Shown: positions 47,640 through 57,820 of the stretch, piece after piece | Numbering within the stretch: position 1 is the stretch's first letter | Layout of the letters: every line of letters starts with the position of its first letter | Origin: CAWGYT01 sp963826795 | GTDB lineage: Bacteria; Planctomycetota; Planctomycetia; Pirellulales; Pirellulaceae | NCBI GenBank assembly: GCA_963826795.1 | Contig: CAWGYT010000009.1 | Span: 1 to 64,000, forward strand | Reading direction: 5' to 3' | Length of the DNA: 64,000 nt | The notes under the pieces: generated by a model | What the model was told of the DNA's origin: nothing | Seen by the model: only the letters and a program-made list of their open reading frames with translations | Database searches by the model: none | Program-made: the position numbers and the translations under genes

Positions 47640-48449
47640 TCAGAAATGCATGACCTGTCCGCCGTCGACGTTCAGCGTCTGGCCGGTGATGTTGGCGGCT
47701 TGTCGAGACGCCAGAAATACCGCCACGGCGGCCACTTCGTCGGCCGTCTGCCAACATCCCAGCGGAGTCACGCGGCGCAGTTTGGCTTCCGCCCACGATT
47801 CGTAATCCGTTTGCTCCTCCGGCGGGACAGTCGCAGCCCAAGCCCGCCATACGCTGCGATTTAGCTCCGTCCGGACCATGCCCGGGCAGATGGCATTGGC
47901 TCGGATTCCATACGGCGCAAGGTCACGCGCCGCGCACTGGGTAAAGTTCAAGACGGCTGCCTTGGCGGCGCTGTAGGGCGGATCCGTCGACGAGCCGATC
48001 TGACCGGCGACCGAGGCCAGGAAGCAGAACGAGCCGGCTCGCTGAGCGAGCAACGGCGGCGTAAACACGTGCGCGGCTTGGACGCACGCCAGAATGTTGA
48101 TCCGCAGCACGGCCTCCCAATCGGCGGGACAGAGATTCCAAAACGGCGAGCCAAACTTGCCTGACCCGACGCCCACGGCAACGACAATGTGCCGAGGCGT
48201 GCCCAGCCGCTCCATCGCCTGCTCCGCCACCGCGCGCATCGGAGACTCCTCCGCCGCATCAGCCGTCCAGGCCTGGGCCGCTACGCCCTGGGTCGCCGCC
48301 AGCCGCTGCGCTACTTCATGCACGGCAGGATCTCGATCAACGAGCGTCAGACGGCAGTGCTCGGCGGCAAACCCAGCCGCGATGGCCTGGCCAATTCCGC
48401 CCGCGGCCCCGATCACGACGACGCCTTCTCCGGCAAGTCCCAAGTCCAT
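47640..48449 (-). CDS. short-chain dehydrogenase/reductase
   Basis: 269 residues from the ATG at 48449. Rossmann motif GAAGGIGQAIA at the N-terminus, then NILACVQAAH, the catalytic ASVAG serine region and YSAAKAAVLNF (YxxxK). The C-terminal TPLGCWQTADEVAAVAVFLAS and ITGQTLNVDGG are typical of SDR family oxidoreductases acting on secondary alcohols or ketones. No neighbouring pathway gene indicates the substrate. Confidence 0.88.
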   Translation of the reverse strand: MDLGLAGEGVVVIGAAGGIGQAIAAGFAAEHCRLTLVDRDPAVHEVAQRLAATQGVAAQAWTADAAEESPMRAVAEQAMERLGTPRHIVVAVGVGSGKFGSPFWNLCPADWEAVLRINILACVQAAHVFTPPLLAQRAGSFCFLASVAGQIGSSTDPPYSAAKAAVLNFTQCAARDLAPYGIRANAICPGMVRTELNRSVWRAWAATVPPEEQTDYESWAEAKLRRVTPLGCWQTADEVAAVAVFLASRQAANITGQTLNVDGGQVMHF

Positions 48450-48535
48450 CGTTTTGCCACCTGCGTTGAGGCCCGCGAAACGGGGCAATCGCGACCGTCG
48501 ACCCGACCCCCGTCGGGCGGATGATCGGCCGAGAC

Positions 48536-49327
48536 TCAGCCCCGAATCCGCTCGAATTGAAACTGATGCCGCCCGTTAAACAGTCGACGATACGCCAACA
48601 AAACCGCCAGCACCGTGCCGAGCGCGGTCGCCGCCGCGATTACGAACATAATCACGACTTGATAGCGGACCGCCTGCACGGGCTCGATCCCGGCCAGCAA
48701 TTGCCCCGTCATCATGCCCGGTAAACTCACGATGCCGACGACCATCATCGTATTCAGAATCGGAATCATTCCGGTGCGGACCGCCGAGACCACCACCGCA
48801 TGGGCCGCCTCCCAACGCGTCGCGCCCAGGGCCAATAACGTTTCGACCTCGCCACGCCGGCGAACCAAGTCCTCCGCGAACCGATCCAGACCCAGCGAGA
48901 TCCCATTGAGAGCGTTTCCCAAGACCATGCCCAGTAGGGGAATTGCATATTGCGGACGATACCACGGATGAACTTGGACGATGCACGCCAGCGCGATCAG
49001 CGTCGTCGTCCAACTGCTGATCGCGGTCGCCAGCATTCCGGCCGTCCAGATTCCGCGGTAACGACGGCGCGTACGACGAACGGCGGAGTACGCGGCGATC
49101 ACTGTCATCAGCGTCATCAGCCCAATCACGGACGCCGGACTTTCGAGGGCAAACACGCGCGCAAGCACCAGTCCGACCAACAACAACTGCGCGACCGTCC
49201 GCACGGCGGCCAGCAAGATTTGGCGCCCCAACCCCAGTTGGAGCAGCCATGACACGAGTCCGTTGACCAGGATCAACGTCGTGGCGATGGCCACCTGAAC
49301 GTAACTTAGGCTTGTGAAGCTTCCCAT
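48536..49327 (-). CDS. fetB: FetB-type ABC transporter permease
   Basis: 263 residues, about seven membrane helices, matching the UPF0014/FetB family: RTVAQLLLVGLVL, MTVIAAYSAVRRTRRRYRG, IPLLGMVLGNALNGISLGLD, SAVRTGMIPILNTMMVVGIV and SLPGMMTGQLLAG. In E. coli FetAB is associated with iron export and peroxide resistance. Its start overlaps the ATPase gene end by 22 bp. Confidence 0.88.
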   Translation of the reverse strand: MGSFTSLSYVQVAIATTLILVNGLVSWLLQLGLGRQILLAAVRTVAQLLLVGLVLARVFALESPASVIGLMTLMTVIAAYSAVRRTRRRYRGIWTAGMLATAISSWTTTLIALACIVQVHPWYRPQYAIPLLGMVLGNALNGISLGLDRFAEDLVRRRGEVETLLALGATRWEAAHAVVVSAVRTGMIPILNTMMVVGIVSLPGMMTGQLLAGIEPVQAVRYQVVIMFVIAAATALGTVLAVLLAYRRLFNGRHQFQFERIRG

Positions 49328-50019
49328 CCGACACGCGTCTCCCTCTCCAAGCGCCCGTCAACCAGAGACAGCTGACGCCGCGTCCATCGCTCCGCCTGAT
49401 CCAGCTGATGCGTCACACAAACCAGGGCGCGGTCGCAGTCGGCACGGGCCCACTCGTCGACAAGCGTCTCAATCATGCGCGCCGTCGCCGCGTCGGCGGA
49501 TGCCGTCGGCTCGTCCAAGAGCAAGACCTGAGGTCCGAGCTGCAGCGTCCGCAATAACGCGACCAACTGGGCCTCGCCGCCCGAGAGATCGGCCGCGGCC
49601 AACTGCAAGAAATCGGCCGATCGTCGGAGTCGCTCCAAGCGCGAGACGGTCTCGGGATACGAAAAGCTCCGATCACGATGAATCCGCAAGCGAAAGGGAA
49701 CTTCCAGGTTTTCTCGGACGGTTCCCTCCACCAAGTGCGGACGTTGCGAGACGTACATCACCTGACGCCGATAAGATGGCACCTCCCGAGGTAAGACGGT
49801 CGAGCCGCGCCAGCACACTTCACCCTCGTCCGGATCGTCCAATAAGGCCATCAGTCGCAGCAGCACAGATTTGCCTGCGCCCGACGGCCCCAGCAAGGCC
49901 AACCGATCGCCCGACAACACCTGGAGCGAAATCTCGCGAACCAACCAACGATCGCCCCGCGGATCACGTCGGCCCAGCCGGCGACATTCAAGCAGCGGCT
50001 CAGCGAGTCGTTCTTCCAT
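49306..50019 (-). CDS. fetA: FetA-type ABC transporter ATPase
   Basis: 237 residues from the ATG at 50019 with GGAGG four bases upstream; a longer frame upstream has no conservation signature. Walker A GPSGAGKS, Q-loop VMYVSQRPHL, signature LSGGEAQLVALLR, Walker B VLLLDEPTASAD. It pairs with the FetB-type permease. Confidence 0.85.
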   Translation of the reverse strand: MEERLAEPLLECRRLGRRDPRGDRWLVREISLQVLSGDRLALLGPSGAGKSVLLRLMALLDDPDEGEVCWRGSTVLPREVPSYRRQVMYVSQRPHLVEGTVRENLEVPFRLRIHRDRSFSYPETVSRLERLRRSADFLQLAAADLSGGEAQLVALLRTLQLGPQVLLLDEPTASADAATARMIETLVDEWARADCDRALVCVTHQLDQAERWTRRQLSLVDGRLERETRVGWEASQA

Positions 50020-50180
50020 GGCGCCTCCGAAACCACGACCACGTTGAGGGAGGCCGCGCCCACCCGATGCCCCCCGCCGAGCGTCGGGCATCTCGCATCG
50101 TCGCGTCAACAAATCGGGCCGAACACGATGGAGACGGCCCTTACTCCCAAACGCAACGACATCGTCTGCTGCCAGGACAA

Positions 50181-50702
50181 TCAAGAGCGGCGGCGAAACG
50201 CCATGCACAGCATCCCCACGCTCGTTGCGAGCAAACAGGCCGAGGTCGGCTCGGGTACCGGTGGGGTAACCACCACAAACGCACCAGACCCCGTGTTAAA
50301 GCCACCTCCCACCGTCGCTCCGTCCATCACCAGGTCTGCGGCCATTTCGTCCACCGTCCAGCCGGTCGGCAAAATCGCGCCGTAATCGACCGAAGTAAAC
50401 CCATTCGTATCCAGCGCAAATACCTTGTCCGGGTCGCAAACCTCAAACATCTCGGTCAGCCCCTCACAGCCGGCAGTCAAGAAACTCGACGTGCCGCTGC
50501 GCAATTCGAGTGCCGTCAAGGAAGTTCCGGTCGGTGCCGTCGCCGTCACGCGGCCGGTCATGCGGTCATAGACGACCGAGAGACCATCCGGCACAGGAGA
50601 AGAGGCAGGCGTCAGCGGGATCGGAGCGGTCCGCGCTTGAGAAGTTACCGCCAAACAAGCGGCCACTGCCAGGAAAAATGCAACAGGTTGTTTCCAGCTC
50701 AT
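50181..50702 (-). CDS. small PEP-CTERM protein
   Basis: 173 residues from the ATG at 50702 (AAAGGA seven bases upstream). Signal peptide (AFFLAVAACLAVTSQA), a beta-rich body without a known domain, and the PEP-CTERM tail VPEPTSACLLATSVGMLCM followed by AFRRRS. It is likely exported and processed by an exosortase. Another PEP-CTERM protein in the window is at 11646-15029. Confidence 0.85.
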   Translation of the reverse strand: MSWKQPVAFFLAVAACLAVTSQARTAPIPLTPASSPVPDGLSVVYDRMTGRVTATAPTGTSLTALELRSGTSSFLTAGCEGLTEMFEVCDPDKVFALDTNGFTSVDYGAILPTGWTVDEMAADLVMDGATVGGGFNTGSGAFVVVTPPVPEPTSACLLATSVGMLCMAFRRRS

Positions 50703-51327
50703 TAGCGTTTCCTTTTGACAACGTTGGCCAATCGACGAATCTCCATACGACACCCAGTTTATTTGAAGCCCCCAAGGTTGCAACAACCGCGTTCGCGATT
50801 TCAACCGAAATAGCCACAGCAACCCAACTTAACGCAACCCCAGCAAACCAAGCCGTCGCCACGAAGCCGAGCCGTGGCCGCTTCGGCAGGCTGGCAACCG
50901 TGGATTGGGGATCGCAGGAGGGGCGATTCTCGGGGCGGCAGCCGGGGCGGGGAGGCCGCCGATCGTCGCACCTCTGCCCCCACACGGTTAATCCGTCGGC
51001 CAACACCCGTCAAGATGAATCCCGCGCGACTGGGAAACCAACGCGAGGGTTCTAACTCGGATTTCGGTTATCATGCCAAGCCCCGCAAGAGTGCCGCCGC
51101 GGCGGGACCCGGCGAGCGGGGATTCAACGTGCCGTCGAATCGAGTCGCTGCGGCCAGCCGAAGTTTCCAAGCGGCGTCGGGAACTGGCCGCTCCCGCACG
51201 TCGTCCAAGACCGCGGCTTTCGAGCCGTCCGACGGCGCCAATTCCCCCACGCGGAACGGCGGGTCGGAAGTACGGCTTTGTCCAAGGATCACTGACTACG
51301 AGCAAAACTGAGCAGATGAGGATCACG
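50703..51327. other. divergent intergenic region
   Basis: About 625 bp between the PEP-CTERM gene (-) and the SIMPL gene (+). Open frames here have composition typical of shadows. No hairpin or promoter of confidence was seen. Confidence 0.4.
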
Positions 51328-52026
51328 ATGCAGATTTCACGCCCGATTCGAATCGCGACTTTACTCATGGCCGGACTGGCGAGCGCCCCGTTGGCGATTG
51401 GCGGCGAGCGAACGATTTCCGTTTCCGGACAGGGCACGGCGACGAGCCCCCCGGATCTGGCAGAATTCGACGCCGCGGTCGTCACACAAGGTGAATCCGC
51501 CGCCGCCGCATTGGAATCCAACAGTGCCGCCGTCGCCAAGATGCTCGAGGTGCTGCGGGGATTGAAGATCGCGGACAAGGACATCCAAACATCACGTTTT
51601 GATCTGAGCCCACTTTACGAGAACACACGCAACGGCCGGGCTCCCAAGATCGTCGGCTACACCGCGAGCAATCAGGTCCACGTCCGAGTCCGCAATCTGC
51701 CGCAATTGGGTAAAGTCCTGGACGACTTGATCGAATCAGGCAGCAATCAGATCTCTGGGATTCGATTCGACCTGGACGATAAGACCGGGGTTCTGAATCA
51801 AGCTCGCAACCGCGCGATGTCGGACGCCCGAGCCCGCGCCGAGCTATTCGCCCACGCCGCCGGCGTCAAGGTAGGCCAGGTCCTTTCGATCCAGGAGGTG
51901 TCGAGCTCCTTTCCGCAGCCACGTTATGCAATTCGTGCGATGGCAGCCGAGGCGGCCGTTCCGATGGCGACCGGCGAGCAGGAGATTTCGGCGACGGTTA
52001 GTGTCGTGTACGAGATGTTGGACTGA
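51328..52026 (+). CDS. SIMPL domain (DUF541) periplasmic protein
   Basis: 232 residues. I chose the ATG at 51328 because GAGG lies six bases upstream; an ATG at 51316 is possible. Signal peptide to about residue 24 (LLMAGLASAPLAIGG). The SIMPL/DUF541 body includes RTISVSGQGTATSPPDLAEF, LEVLRGLKIADKDIQTSRFD, GYTASNQVHVRVRNL and ARNRAMSDARARAELFAHAA. The family is linked to oxidative stress tolerance but its chemistry is unclear. Confidence 0.88.
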   Translation: MQISRPIRIATLLMAGLASAPLAIGGERTISVSGQGTATSPPDLAEFDAAVVTQGESAAAALESNSAAVAKMLEVLRGLKIADKDIQTSRFDLSPLYENTRNGRAPKIVGYTASNQVHVRVRNLPQLGKVLDDLIESGSNQISGIRFDLDDKTGVLNQARNRAMSDARARAELFAHAAGVKVGQVLSIQEVSSSFPQPRYAIRAMAAEAAVPMATGEQEISATVSVVYEMLD

Positions 52027-52042
52027 TCCGCTGACGCCAAGT

Positions 52043-52118
52043 CCGGGCGGAATCGGATGGTCGCTGAGCGAACCGGGCGGAATCGGATGGTCGCTTGAGC
52101 GAACCGGGCGGAATCGCG
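52043..52118 (+). repeat. 30-bp tandem repeat, two and a half copies
   Basis: CCGGGCGGAATCGGATGGTC followed by GCTGAGCGAA repeats with small changes at 52043-52072, 52073-52103 and a partial copy after 52104. It lies just downstream of the SIMPL gene. Confidence 0.7.
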
Positions 52119-52222
52119 TACAACTACGACTACGTCTCCGGGACACGACTCGATCGAAACGCGTTTCATCGCCTGGCGGGCAACCTCCAGCTCCAAGAAT
52201 CACCTGACACCCCGACGTGACC

Positions 52223-54009
52223 ATGGTTGTGCGTTTGTTTTTTTTGACTTGGCTGTCGGTCCTTTGGGTCGCCCCGTGGGCCGCGGCCCAGACTGCGGAC
52301 CATCGATTCCAATCCTTGGCGGACGCCTGGTGGGAGGAGTCGATGCAGCGAGACCCGCTGTTCGCAACTTCGACGGGCGATCATCGGTTGACGATCAGCT
52401 GCCGACGGTCACGGAGGCCGAGGCGCTGGACCGGTCCGCGAAGTGGGCGACGTTTCGCCAAGAGCTCGCGTCGATCCCGGTCGACGAGCTTTCGCCGGAA
52501 AACCAAGTCAATTACGACATCGTACGGCGAATGTTGGACAACGAGCTGGCCGAGTCGCGTTTCAAGTCGTACCTGATTCCGATCACCAATCGTGAAGGCT
52601 TTCACATCTCGTTTCCCGACTTACGGAATCAGATGCCTTTCAATACGGCCGAGGATTTTCGGAACTACATCGCGCGCCTGGCGGCCTTCGACCGTTACGT
52701 CGCGGAGCACGTCGAGGTGATGCGGAGCGGACTGAAGCAAGGCCGCACCCTGCCTTCGGTTGTCTTGGAGCAGTATCGTCCGCCGATTGAAACGCATGTC
52801 GTTGACGATCCGACGCAAAGCCTGATGTATGAGCCGTTGCGGACGATTCCCGCGTCAATCCCGGCGTCGCAGCAAGCCGTCCTGCGGGAGGCCGCCGTGC
52901 AGGCGATTCGCGAGAGCGTCGTGCCGGGGTATCGCCGTTTTTTGGAATTCATGGAACGCGAGTATGTGCCGGGCGCGCGCGGCTCGCTGGGGGCATCGGC
53001 GCTCCCGGACGGACGCGAGTTTTATCGGCACCGTGTTCAGCGCTTCACAACACTGGCCATGACTCCGGAAGAAGTCCATCAGTTGGGCCAGTCCGAGGTT
53101 GCACGGATCCGGCGAGAGATGGAACAGGTCATGCAGCGGGTCGGGTTCGAGGGTGAGATTCCCGCGTTTGCCGATACGCTGCGACAAGACGTCCGGTTTC
53201 AGGCGAGTTCGCCCGAGCAGCTGCTGAAGGAGGCCGCCTTGATCCTCAAACGCATGGACGGCGAACTTCCGCGACTGTTTCGAACGCTGCCCCGTACACC
53301 CTATGGCCTTAAGCAGATCCCCGACTACATCGCGCCCCAAACCACCGCGGCCTACTACATGCCGCCGCCGGGCGACGGGAGTCGGGCCGGGTACTACTAC
53401 CTGAACACGTACGACCTCAAGAGCCGACCCCTGTACGGACTGGAGGCCTTGTCCCTCCATGAAGCCGTTCCCGGCCACCACCTGCAACTGGCATTGCAGC
53501 AGGAGCTGAGTGAGTTGCCGCCGTACCGGCGCTTCGCCGACTTCACGGTCTTTATCGAGGGATGGGCGCTGTACGCCGAGCGACTGGGGCTTGAGGTTGG
53601 CTTTTATCAGGACCCGTATGTCGACTTCGGGCGATTAACCTACGAAATGTGGCGCGCGTGTCGACTGGTCGTCGATACGGGCATTCACTATCTCGGTTGG
53701 ACGCGCGAGCAGGCAATCGACTTCATGGCCCAGAACACGGCGCTCTCGTTGCACAACATTCGCGCGGAAGTGGATCGTTACATCGCCTGGCCCGGGCAAG
53801 CCCTCGCCTACAAGATCGGCGAACTCAAGATCCGCGAGCTGCGGCGGGCCGCCGAGCAGGCGTTGGGCGACCAGTTCGATGTGCGTGAGTTTCACGAAGT
53901 CGTGCTCGCAAACGGCTCGATCCCGCTGGACGTCCTCACCGCGCAGGTCGAGGCGTGGATCGCGCGGCAACGGGACTCGGGCGCCATCCCGTCCGGCAGC
54001 GTCAAGTGA
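52223..54009 (+). CDS. DUF885 metallopeptidase-like protein (one frameshift)
   Basis: About 595 residues when restored. From the ATG at 52223 a signal peptide (FFLTWLSVLWVAPWAAAQ) leads to DHRFQSLADAWWEESMQRDP. The frame then breaks near 52386-52387: one extra G gives HRVDDQLPTVTEAEALDRSA and joins the rest. The DUF885 body is complete, with the zinc-binding HEAVPGHHLQ, FIEGWALYAERLG and LSLHNIRAEVDRYI. These are exported, gluzincin-related peptidases of unknown substrate. Confidence 0.82.
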
Positions 54010-54182
54010 CCCAATCGAGCGAGCACGCTCGGCCAACGCCGGCGAGCGTTCGCCGGATGCGCCGCCCGTGCCCACCAATTTGCGCGGGCCCCCTGAGTAC
54101 AATGAAGGGTCGAAACCGCTTGACGCTTGGAAGGCGAGACGCGCGGGAGCGACCAGGAAGCACATGCGGAGGTAATGGGGTG

Positions 54183-56198
54183 ATGCGAAAACGGCGGCGA
54201 CTTTGCCTGGGCCCAGAAGCATTTGATGTCCTCGAACCCCGCCGCCTGTTGGCCGGCGATACGGCTTGCTGGGTCGAGTCCCCCGTGGACGTTGAGACCC
54301 CCGCGGACAGTGAGATCCCCCTGGCGGCCGAGGCGCTCGAGGGCACGACGCTGCGGTTGATCACACCGCAGCGGTTTCTTCCCGGGATCCCCTTTCTGGT
54401 CCGAGTCCAGGTCGAGGACCCGCAAGGTGACGTCGACCGCGACGTCTGGCAGTCCGAGGTCTCTCTGACCAGCCAGAACCCCAACGTCGTCCTCGCCACT
54501 CAAAATCTGACGCTGGTCAACGGCCTCGGCAGCGTGCTGGTCACCGTCGCCGCGAGCGAGCCCTTCGAGTTGGCTGCGGATTGGAACGGCGTGCGCGATC
54601 TACGGCAGCTCACGCCCTGGGAGATCGACGCGATTCCGACCGTGAGCGGAACGCTGCCCGGTGCGTCGTCTCATTGGAACAATGTGATTCGTGTCACGGG
54701 CGACGTGTTGGTCCCCGTCGATCACGTGCTGACCATCGACCCTGGGACCTTGGTCCTGGTTGACGGCGTGCCGCAAACGCCACAGGTCCAGTTGGGTGCT
54801 CGGATTCAGGTCCAGGGTACCCTGCGGGCCGAAGGGACACCGGCCGATCCGGTCACGGTGACGGCCACGGATCCTCAGCAGCCGTGGGGCGAAATCCACG
54901 TCGACGGGGGCGAGGTTTCGCTGTTGAACACGATCCTCACACGTGCGGGCAATTCGCCACGCGGAGGACACACGAGCACGGGGCCGGCGCTGCGTTTGGC
55001 CAGCAATGGGTCACTGGTCATCGAGTCCAGCAGCATCACCGATATCAACGGCAAGATTTTGCAGGGCAGTGGCGGACAGTTAACGATCCACGACTCGCTC
55101 TTGTCGCGCGCGGTGATGGGACCCGAGATTAGCAACACCTCGCTGGACTTCGAAAATAGCTGGATCATCGAGATGGCGGGGATCTATCACCACAACGGAA
55201 CCGTCGACGACAACGACGGCATCTATCTGCATGAACAGCGGGCGGGCCAACTCATCCAGATGCGGCACAGTGTCGTGGCAGGCGTTCAAGACGACGGCAT
55301 CGACACGCTGGGTTCGGACGTGTTGCTTCAGGACGTCATCATTCGCGATGTGACGGACAAGGCGATCAGCGTCTTTAACGGGGAAACCACCGTCCAACGC
55401 AGTCTGCTTGTGAACGCCGACATCGGAATCGAAACGAAGGGGGCGGGGACGAGCACTGCCAGAACCGTCGTCGATCAAACGACGATCGCGAACGTGAACT
55501 GGGCGATCCGAGCCCACGACAAGGGATCACCGGATCCCGACGTCCAGATCACGTACGACATTCGCAATTCGATTTTGCACGTTTCCCCCGGAGGTGATGC
55601 GTTATTCACCGATTACGATCCGGCCGACCTCCACGTCAATTACACCTGGGTCGCCGAGCCTTGGGAGCATGCGGGCAGCGGCACGGGGAATCTGCTGAGC
55701 GAGCCGGAGTTCGCCGACCTGCCCCAAAATGATTACCGCCTGCGGCCAGGCTCATTGGCGATCGACGCGGGCGATCCGGAATCGCCCTGGGACGCGGATG
55801 GCACTCGTCCCGACCTCGGGTACCGGCCCTATTCGGAGGCAAGCGGTCCGCTCGGCGACTTCAATGGCGACGGCCAGATCGACGCCGCGGACCTGGATCT
55901 CCTCTGCGCCGCGATCGGCGCCAGCGCGCCCGAGGCCGCCTTCGATCTGAATCAAAGTGGAACCGTTGACGAGTCGGATCTGGACACGATGTTGACCGAT
56001 CTTCTGAAAACGACCCGGGGCGACGCCAATCTGGATGGAATTTTCGACTCGAGCGACCTGGTGCTTGTCTTCCAGGCCGGACAGTACGAAGACACGGTCG
56101 GCGGCAACTCCGGCTGGGCGACCGGCGACTGGAATTGCGATGGGGAGTTCACAACGGACGACCTGGTGGCGGCCTTCCAAGCGGGAAGCTACCAATGA
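54183..56198 (+). CDS. LEPR-XLL surface protein with beta-helix and dockerin-like tail
   Basis: About 671 residues from the ATG at 54183. The export motif VLEPRRLLAGD is at residues 16-26. A beta-sandwich region is followed by a right-handed beta-helix (parallel beta-helix repeats, for example SLVIESSSITDINGKI and DVLLQDVIIRDVTDKAISVF), then two calcium-loop dockerin-like segments (DFNGDGQIDAADLDLL and DANLDGIFDSSDLVLVF). The final 57 residues are strikingly similar to the region before the PEP-CTERM tail of the protein at 11646. Probably a polysaccharide-related or adhesive surface protein. Confidence 0.85.
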   Translation: MRKRRRLCLGPEAFDVLEPRRLLAGDTACWVESPVDVETPADSEIPLAAEALEGTTLRLITPQRFLPGIPFLVRVQVEDPQGDVDRDVWQSEVSLTSQNPNVVLATQNLTLVNGLGSVLVTVAASEPFELAADWNGVRDLRQLTPWEIDAIPTVSGTLPGASSHWNNVIRVTGDVLVPVDHVLTIDPGTLVLVDGVPQTPQVQLGARIQVQGTLRAEGTPADPVTVTATDPQQPWGEIHVDGGEVSLLNTILTRAGNSPRGGHTSTGPALRLASNGSLVIESSSITDINGKILQGSGGQLTIHDSLLSRAVMGPEISNTSLDFENSWIIEMAGIYHHNGTVDDNDGIYLHEQRAGQLIQMRHSVVAGVQDDGIDTLGSDVLLQDVIIRDVTDKAISVFNGETTVQRSLLVNADIGIETKGAGTSTARTVVDQTTIANVNWAIRAHDKGSPDPDVQITYDIRNSILHVSPGGDALFTDYDPADLHVNYTWVAEPWEHAGSGTGNLLSEPEFADLPQNDYRLRPGSLAIDAGDPESPWDADGTRPDLGYRPYSEASGPLGDFNGDGQIDAADLDLLCAAIGASAPEAAFDLNQSGTVDESDLDTMLTDLLKTTRGDANLDGIFDSSDLVLVFQAGQYEDTVGGNSGWATGDWNCDGEFTTDDLVAAFQAGSYQ

Positions 56199-56239
56199 GC
56201 GAGGGCGGCTTTTTCAGACAAGAATCGAGAGTCCCTGCG

Positions 56240-57340
56240 ATGTCGCGCGCGATCCTCTGGCCGCTGCCCCTCTTGGTCGGCTGCTGCGCCACCGCACTAT
56301 CGGCGTCCGAGCCGGCGACAAAACTCGAGATGTTCACCAATTCCCCCGGGTTCTGCGAAGTCACGGGGCTGAATCGCGCGGGATGGGTCCTTGGCCGGCG
56401 TGAGATGGCGGGCCCAGGAACCCTGACGCTGACCCCCTTTTTGCGAAAAGACGGTCGGGACGAATCGATTCCCATTCCGGACGACTTTACGAACGTCGAA
56501 GTGCTCGGGCTGAGCGACTCGGGCCATCTGGTGGGCTTTGCAACGCGTCCGCTGGGTCATCCGCAAGGAAATCAGCGGGCCGTGGTCTGGGATGCCAATT
56601 CGGCGAGTTCCGTCCTGCTGCCCTTGGCCGATGGCTACCGCGGAAGTTGCGCGTTTGACATCAGCCAGGACGGCTGTCATGCGGTCGGCTTCTTATTGGG
56701 CCGCGATCCGGCGCGGCTGAAACCGTGTCGGTGGGACCGGGCGGACGAGACATGGTCCTGCGCAGAACTCGAGAGCCCCTATGAGTACAACCCGCTGCTT
56801 AGCTCTGCCCAGGTCGCGATCAGTGACGACGGGCGCTGGCTGGCCGCCTCCCTCGTGACAGAACTGAATGCTGCAGGGCAGCGGCGATATGGCCTTTTTA
56901 CCTGGCAGCGGCAGGCCGATGAAAGCTGGCAACGGCGGCAGCGAACGGATCGCGCGGTCCACCTGGGCGACATCAATAACCAGGGGCTGGTCGTCGGTCG
57001 GGTCTTGGAGCGAGGCCAACGGCGGGCGTTTGTCGCCGCGGTCGACGAACCGGAGCAACTGCTGCCGTTGCCTGAGGGCCGCGTCAGTTCGTATGCGACC
57101 GACGTGAACCAGCACGGCCAAGTCGTGGGCGTGGCGGAGGATCCGCCCGGGCCGGAAGGTGTCATGTCCGCGTTCTTGTGGCAATCCGGGCGCCTGCAAC
57201 CTCTCGGCCTGCCGGCGGACGTCGAAATGAGCACCGCCAACACGATCACCGACGAGGGCCGCGTGGGAGGCCTCTTGCAGCGGGCCAGCGACGATCCGGA
57301 ATCGGCGCGGATCGAGGCCTACGTCCTGCAAATCGAGTAG
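56240..57340 (+). CDS. HAF/DUF3466-like lipoprotein
   Basis: 366 residues from the ATG at 56240; an ATG at 56195 overlaps the stop of the previous gene and is the alternative. Signal peptide with a lipobox-like LLVGC. The body has repeated short units of the HAF/DUF3466 type (GLSDSGHLVGFAT, FDISQDGCHAVGF, LGDINNQGLVVGRVL, VNQHGQVVGVAED), which predicts a beta-propeller-like extracellular domain of unknown function. Its neighbour is the LEPR-XLL protein, probably in one transcription unit. Confidence 0.65.
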   Translation: MSRAILWPLPLLVGCCATALSASEPATKLEMFTNSPGFCEVTGLNRAGWVLGRREMAGPGTLTLTPFLRKDGRDESIPIPDDFTNVEVLGLSDSGHLVGFATRPLGHPQGNQRAVVWDANSASSVLLPLADGYRGSCAFDISQDGCHAVGFLLGRDPARLKPCRWDRADETWSCAELESPYEYNPLLSSAQVAISDDGRWLAASLVTELNAAGQRRYGLFTWQRQADESWQRRQRTDRAVHLGDINNQGLVVGRVLERGQRRAFVAAVDEPEQLLPLPEGRVSSYATDVNQHGQVVGVAEDPPGPEGVMSAFLWQSGRLQPLGLPADVEMSTANTITDEGRVGGLLQRASDDPESARIEAYVLQIE

Positions 57341-57350
57341 CGGGCAAGGG

Positions 57351-57698
57351 TCAGTCCGGGAGCTGCGAGCTGGCCTTTAACATCTGTTCGACCGCGTCGC
57401 GGCCGGACATTCCCAGCGAGATTCCGTACGCGGCGGCCTGGGGCGTGAGACCGACGATGGGGGCGTCATAGAGGTCTTCGGGCTCGCACAGAGGATGTTC
57501 GGGCGTTCCTTTGGCGATGGCGATCGCTTGCCCGAACTCGGCCGGCGTCTCCAAATCGTAGATCCCGCAACCGACGATGCCAGCCTTGGTCAAGATCGAA
57601 CAATATTGGCCGTGGTGCCAGCGATGACTCATCCCGATCGCGGTGCCGTTGTCGAACGTCAAAGTCCGATGGCTGGTGCGGGGAATCGGGTCATTCAT
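57351..57698 (-). CDS. DUF1805 (YunC-like) protein
   Basis: 115 residues. GAIGMSHRWHHG-type N-terminus, YCSILTKAGIVGCGIYDLET and GLTPQAAAYGISLGMSGRDA match the DUF1805/YunC family, small cytoplasmic proteins of unknown function. Convergent with the preceding lipoprotein gene (10 bp apart). Confidence 0.75.
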   Translation of the reverse strand: MNDPIPRTSHRTLTFDNGTAIGMSHRWHHGQYCSILTKAGIVGCGIYDLETPAEFGQAIAIAKGTPEHPLCEPEDLYDAPIVGLTPQAAAYGISLGMSGRDAVEQMLKASSQLPD

Positions 57699-57757
57699 GC
57701 GAGAGATCCTTTCAGTTGGAGGAGGATGGGGCGCGGTGGATTGCGTTGGCCCAGTGC

Positions 57758-57805
57758 GGTCACTCGGGCGGTCACTCGGGCGGTCACTCGGGCGGTCACT
57801 CGGGC
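57758..57805 (+). repeat. four 12-bp tandem repeats
   Basis: GGTCACTCGGGC repeated four times without variation between the DUF1805 gene and the next minus-strand gene. Identity of copies suggests recent slippage; too short and spacer-free to be CRISPR. Confidence 0.85.
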
Positions 57806-57820
57806 GGTCGGTGTGCGGGC

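Noticed and set aside
51073..51327. N-terminal extension of the SIMPL protein
   Set aside because: Composition is Arg/Pro/Ser-rich like a shadow frame, and the signal peptide begins at the ATG at 51328.
57758..57805. Possible CRISPR array
   Set aside because: Direct 12-bp units with no spacers and no cas genes: a simple tandem repeat.
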